Assembly: GCF_019977735.1 (NCBI RefSeq)
Contig: NZ_AP025018.1
Span: forward strand, 8,126,580 to 8,190,579
DNA: 64,000 bases
Source of the DNA: Calothrix sp. PCC 7716
GTDB taxonomy: Bacteria; Cyanobacteriota; Cyanobacteriia; Cyanobacteriales; Nostocaceae
Reading direction: 5' to 3'
This document shows positions 62,865 through 64,000 of this stretch, piece after piece (within the stretch, counting starts at the first letter, position 1; each line of letters starts with the position of its first letter). Both the position numbers and the translations under genes were made by a program. Below the pieces are notes generated by a model that did no database searches, was not told the DNA's origin, and saw nothing but the letters and a program-made list of their open reading frames with translations.

Positions 62865-64000
62865 TTAAAGCGTTTTAGGGATAGTTCCTTCGACACCTTC
62901 AACATACCAGTCCATTGCTAATTGTGCTTTATCATCGAGTATTTTTCCTGTTGGAACTCGCACGACTCCCTTTTGGTCTTTAATGGGTCCCTCGAAAGGA
63001 TGAGCAATTCCTTGAATTATTTCGTTGCGTTTTTGATTAACTAAATTTTGTATATCTGGAGGAATTACTGCGTTCATTGGTGATATATCAACCATTCCTT
63101 GTGCGATTCCATACCAAATATTCTCTGGTTTCCATGTTTTTTCAATTACTGCTATGGCTCTTTCGGTATAAAATTTACCCCATTGATTAATCGCTGATGC
63201 TAAATGTGCTTTTGGTGCGAACTTGCTCATGTCGGTATTGTAGCCAAACGCATAAATTCCTTTTTCTTCAGCAAATTGAAGTATTGCGGCAGAGTCGGTG
63301 TGTTGTGCTAAGATATCGGCGCCAGAGTTTACCAAAGATATAGCAGTTTCGCGTTCTAAAGTTGGGTCGTATAAAGTTTTTACCCATGCTACCCGTACTT
63401 TGGCTTTTGGGTTTGTTAATCTTGCACCTTGGGTAAATGCACCAATTCCCCGAATTACTTCTGGTGTTGACTCGGCGGCAATAAAACCAATAATATTCGA
63501 TTTGGTCATTTTACCAGCAATTATGCCAGTTAAATATCTCGATTCTTCAAAGCGACCGATATAAGTACCAACATTTGCCGCACGTTGAAAACCAGTACAG
63601 TGTTCAAAAGCAACTTGAGGAAAATAAGAAGCAACTTTAATAGTGGGGTTCATATAACCAGACGAAGTTGTAAAAATCAACTCATGACCGTCAAGCGCTA
63701 ATTGTCGAATCACCTTAAGAGCATCTGCACCATCGTTAACGTTTTCAATAAAAGTTGTTTTTACTTTCTCTTTGAGATTTGCCTCCATTTCTCTACGTCC
63801 TAAATCATGTGCGTAAGTCCACCCCATATCCCCTACTGGTTCAGAATAAACAAATCCAACCTTTAAGGGTTGACTAAGAGAAACTGGTGAAGCTTGAACT
63901 GTCGGTTTAATTGTAGGAGTACTTTTTCTACCTCCACAACTAGTTAACGTCATCCCAGCACCTGTTAAAGTTAAATATTGAATAAGCTTTCGACGTTCCA
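62865..64000 (-). CDS. BMP/PnrA-family substrate-binding lipoprotein (5' end beyond window)
   Basis: At least 377 aa. The frame is still open at the window end, so the start is not in view. The visible N-terminus reads ERRKLIQYLTLTGAGMTLTSC, a twin-arginine signal with the lipobox LTSC. The ATG at 63953 inside this signal is not the true start. The domain (LKVGFVYSEPVGDMGWTYAHD, FTTSSGYMN, YIGRFEESRYLTGIIAG) is that of basic membrane protein (BMP) family binding proteins, which take up nucleosides or similar molecules by ABC transport. Transporter partners are not in the window. Confidence 0.88.
   Translation of the reverse strand, partial: ERRKLIQYLTLTGAGMTLTSCGGRKSTPTIKPTVQASPVSLSQPLKVGFVYSEPVGDMGWTYAHDLGRREMEANLKEKVKTTFIENVNDGADALKVIRQLALDGHELIFTTSSGYMNPTIKVASYFPQVAFEHCTGFQRAANVGTYIGRFEESRYLTGIIAGKMTKSNIIGFIAAESTPEVIRGIGAFTQGARLTNPKAKVRVAWVKTLYDPTLERETAISLVNSGADILAQHTDSAAILQFAEEKGIYAFGYNTDMSKFAPKAHLASAINQWGKFYTERAIAVIEKTWKPENIWYGIAQGMVDISPMNAVIPPDIQNLVNQKRNEIIQGIAHPFEGPIKDQKGVVRVPTGKILDDKAQLAMDWYVEGVEGTIPKTL

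Overview
The window looks like a piece of a filamentous, probably Nostocales-type, cyanobacterial chromosome. It is AT-rich and encodes photosystem II Psb30/Ycf12, oxygen-dependent coproporphyrinogen oxidase and a cyanobacterial-style RecJ. It is dense in the short palindromes and heptamer or tandem repeats typical of these genomes. No rRNA, tRNA, CRISPR array, transposase, integrase or phage gene was recognised. GGCGCC occurs roughly 90 times (counted by eye), far above chance for this base composition, while the usual cyanobacterial HIP1 octamer GCGATCGC was not seen.

Layout. (1) 1-3255: the tail of an unknown gene, recJ, psb30 (minus strand, 40 aa) and a YkgJ-type cysteine-cluster protein. 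(2) 3900-39426: a large exopolysaccharide or surface-glycan locus, almost all on the plus strand. It starts with a GT4 transferase and a four-gene nucleotide-sugar set matching the WbpA/B/D/E (WlbA/B/C) route to UDP-2,3-diacetamido-glucuronic acid. Two small ArnE/ArnF-like membrane proteins, a GalE-like SDR and a UGM-like flavoprotein follow. Then come a PEP-CTERM protein, a 1012-aa DUF4082/Ig/dimethylformamidase-like protein and a Tat-exported protein. After a clear terminator there are a DPM1-like GT2, a UDP-GlcNAc 2-epimerase (WbpI/WecB), a GT-C-like membrane protein, an MsbA-type ABC flippase and about nine more glycosyltransferases. A Wzy-like polymerase, two methyltransferases, a 2OG-Fe(II) oxygenase, a DUF218 protein and a WcaF-like acetyltransferase complete it. 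(3) 39874-48600: an eight-gene operon resembling the inner-membrane part of a type IV secretion system: pilin-like and VirB3-like small membrane proteins, VirB4 ATPase, VirB5-like, VirB6/TrbL, two VirB8-like paralogues and VirB10/TrbI. No relaxase, coupling protein, VirB11 or integrase is present. (4) 48612-49904: a MazF-type toxin-antitoxin pair and a GNAT acetyltransferase. (5) 50210-52351: a Wzc-like chain-length regulator with a BY-kinase domain but no tyrosine-rich tail. (6) 52316-55723, minus strand: a compact operon with an ATC-hydrolase-like protein, a cytochrome P450 and a FAD oxidase, which looks like specialised metabolism. (7) 55930-61085: hemF, an ABC exporter carrying only the C-terminal half of a C39 peptidase domain, and a divergent HlyD-type adaptor. 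(8) 61255-64000: two half-size GDT1 cation transporters, a four-helix membrane protein and the 5'-truncated gene of a BMP-family solute-binding lipoprotein.

How it may work together (inference): the sugar genes supply a 2,3-diacetamido uronic acid. The transferases build a lipid-linked repeat unit, the ABC protein flips it, the Wzy-like protein polymerises it and the Wzc-like protein sets chain length. The DPM1-like GT2, ArnE/F-like pair and GT-C-like protein could add a side sugar outside the membrane. The VirB-like operon sits between the glycan genes and their Wzc-like regulator. It is the strongest candidate here for an undescribed envelope-spanning system.
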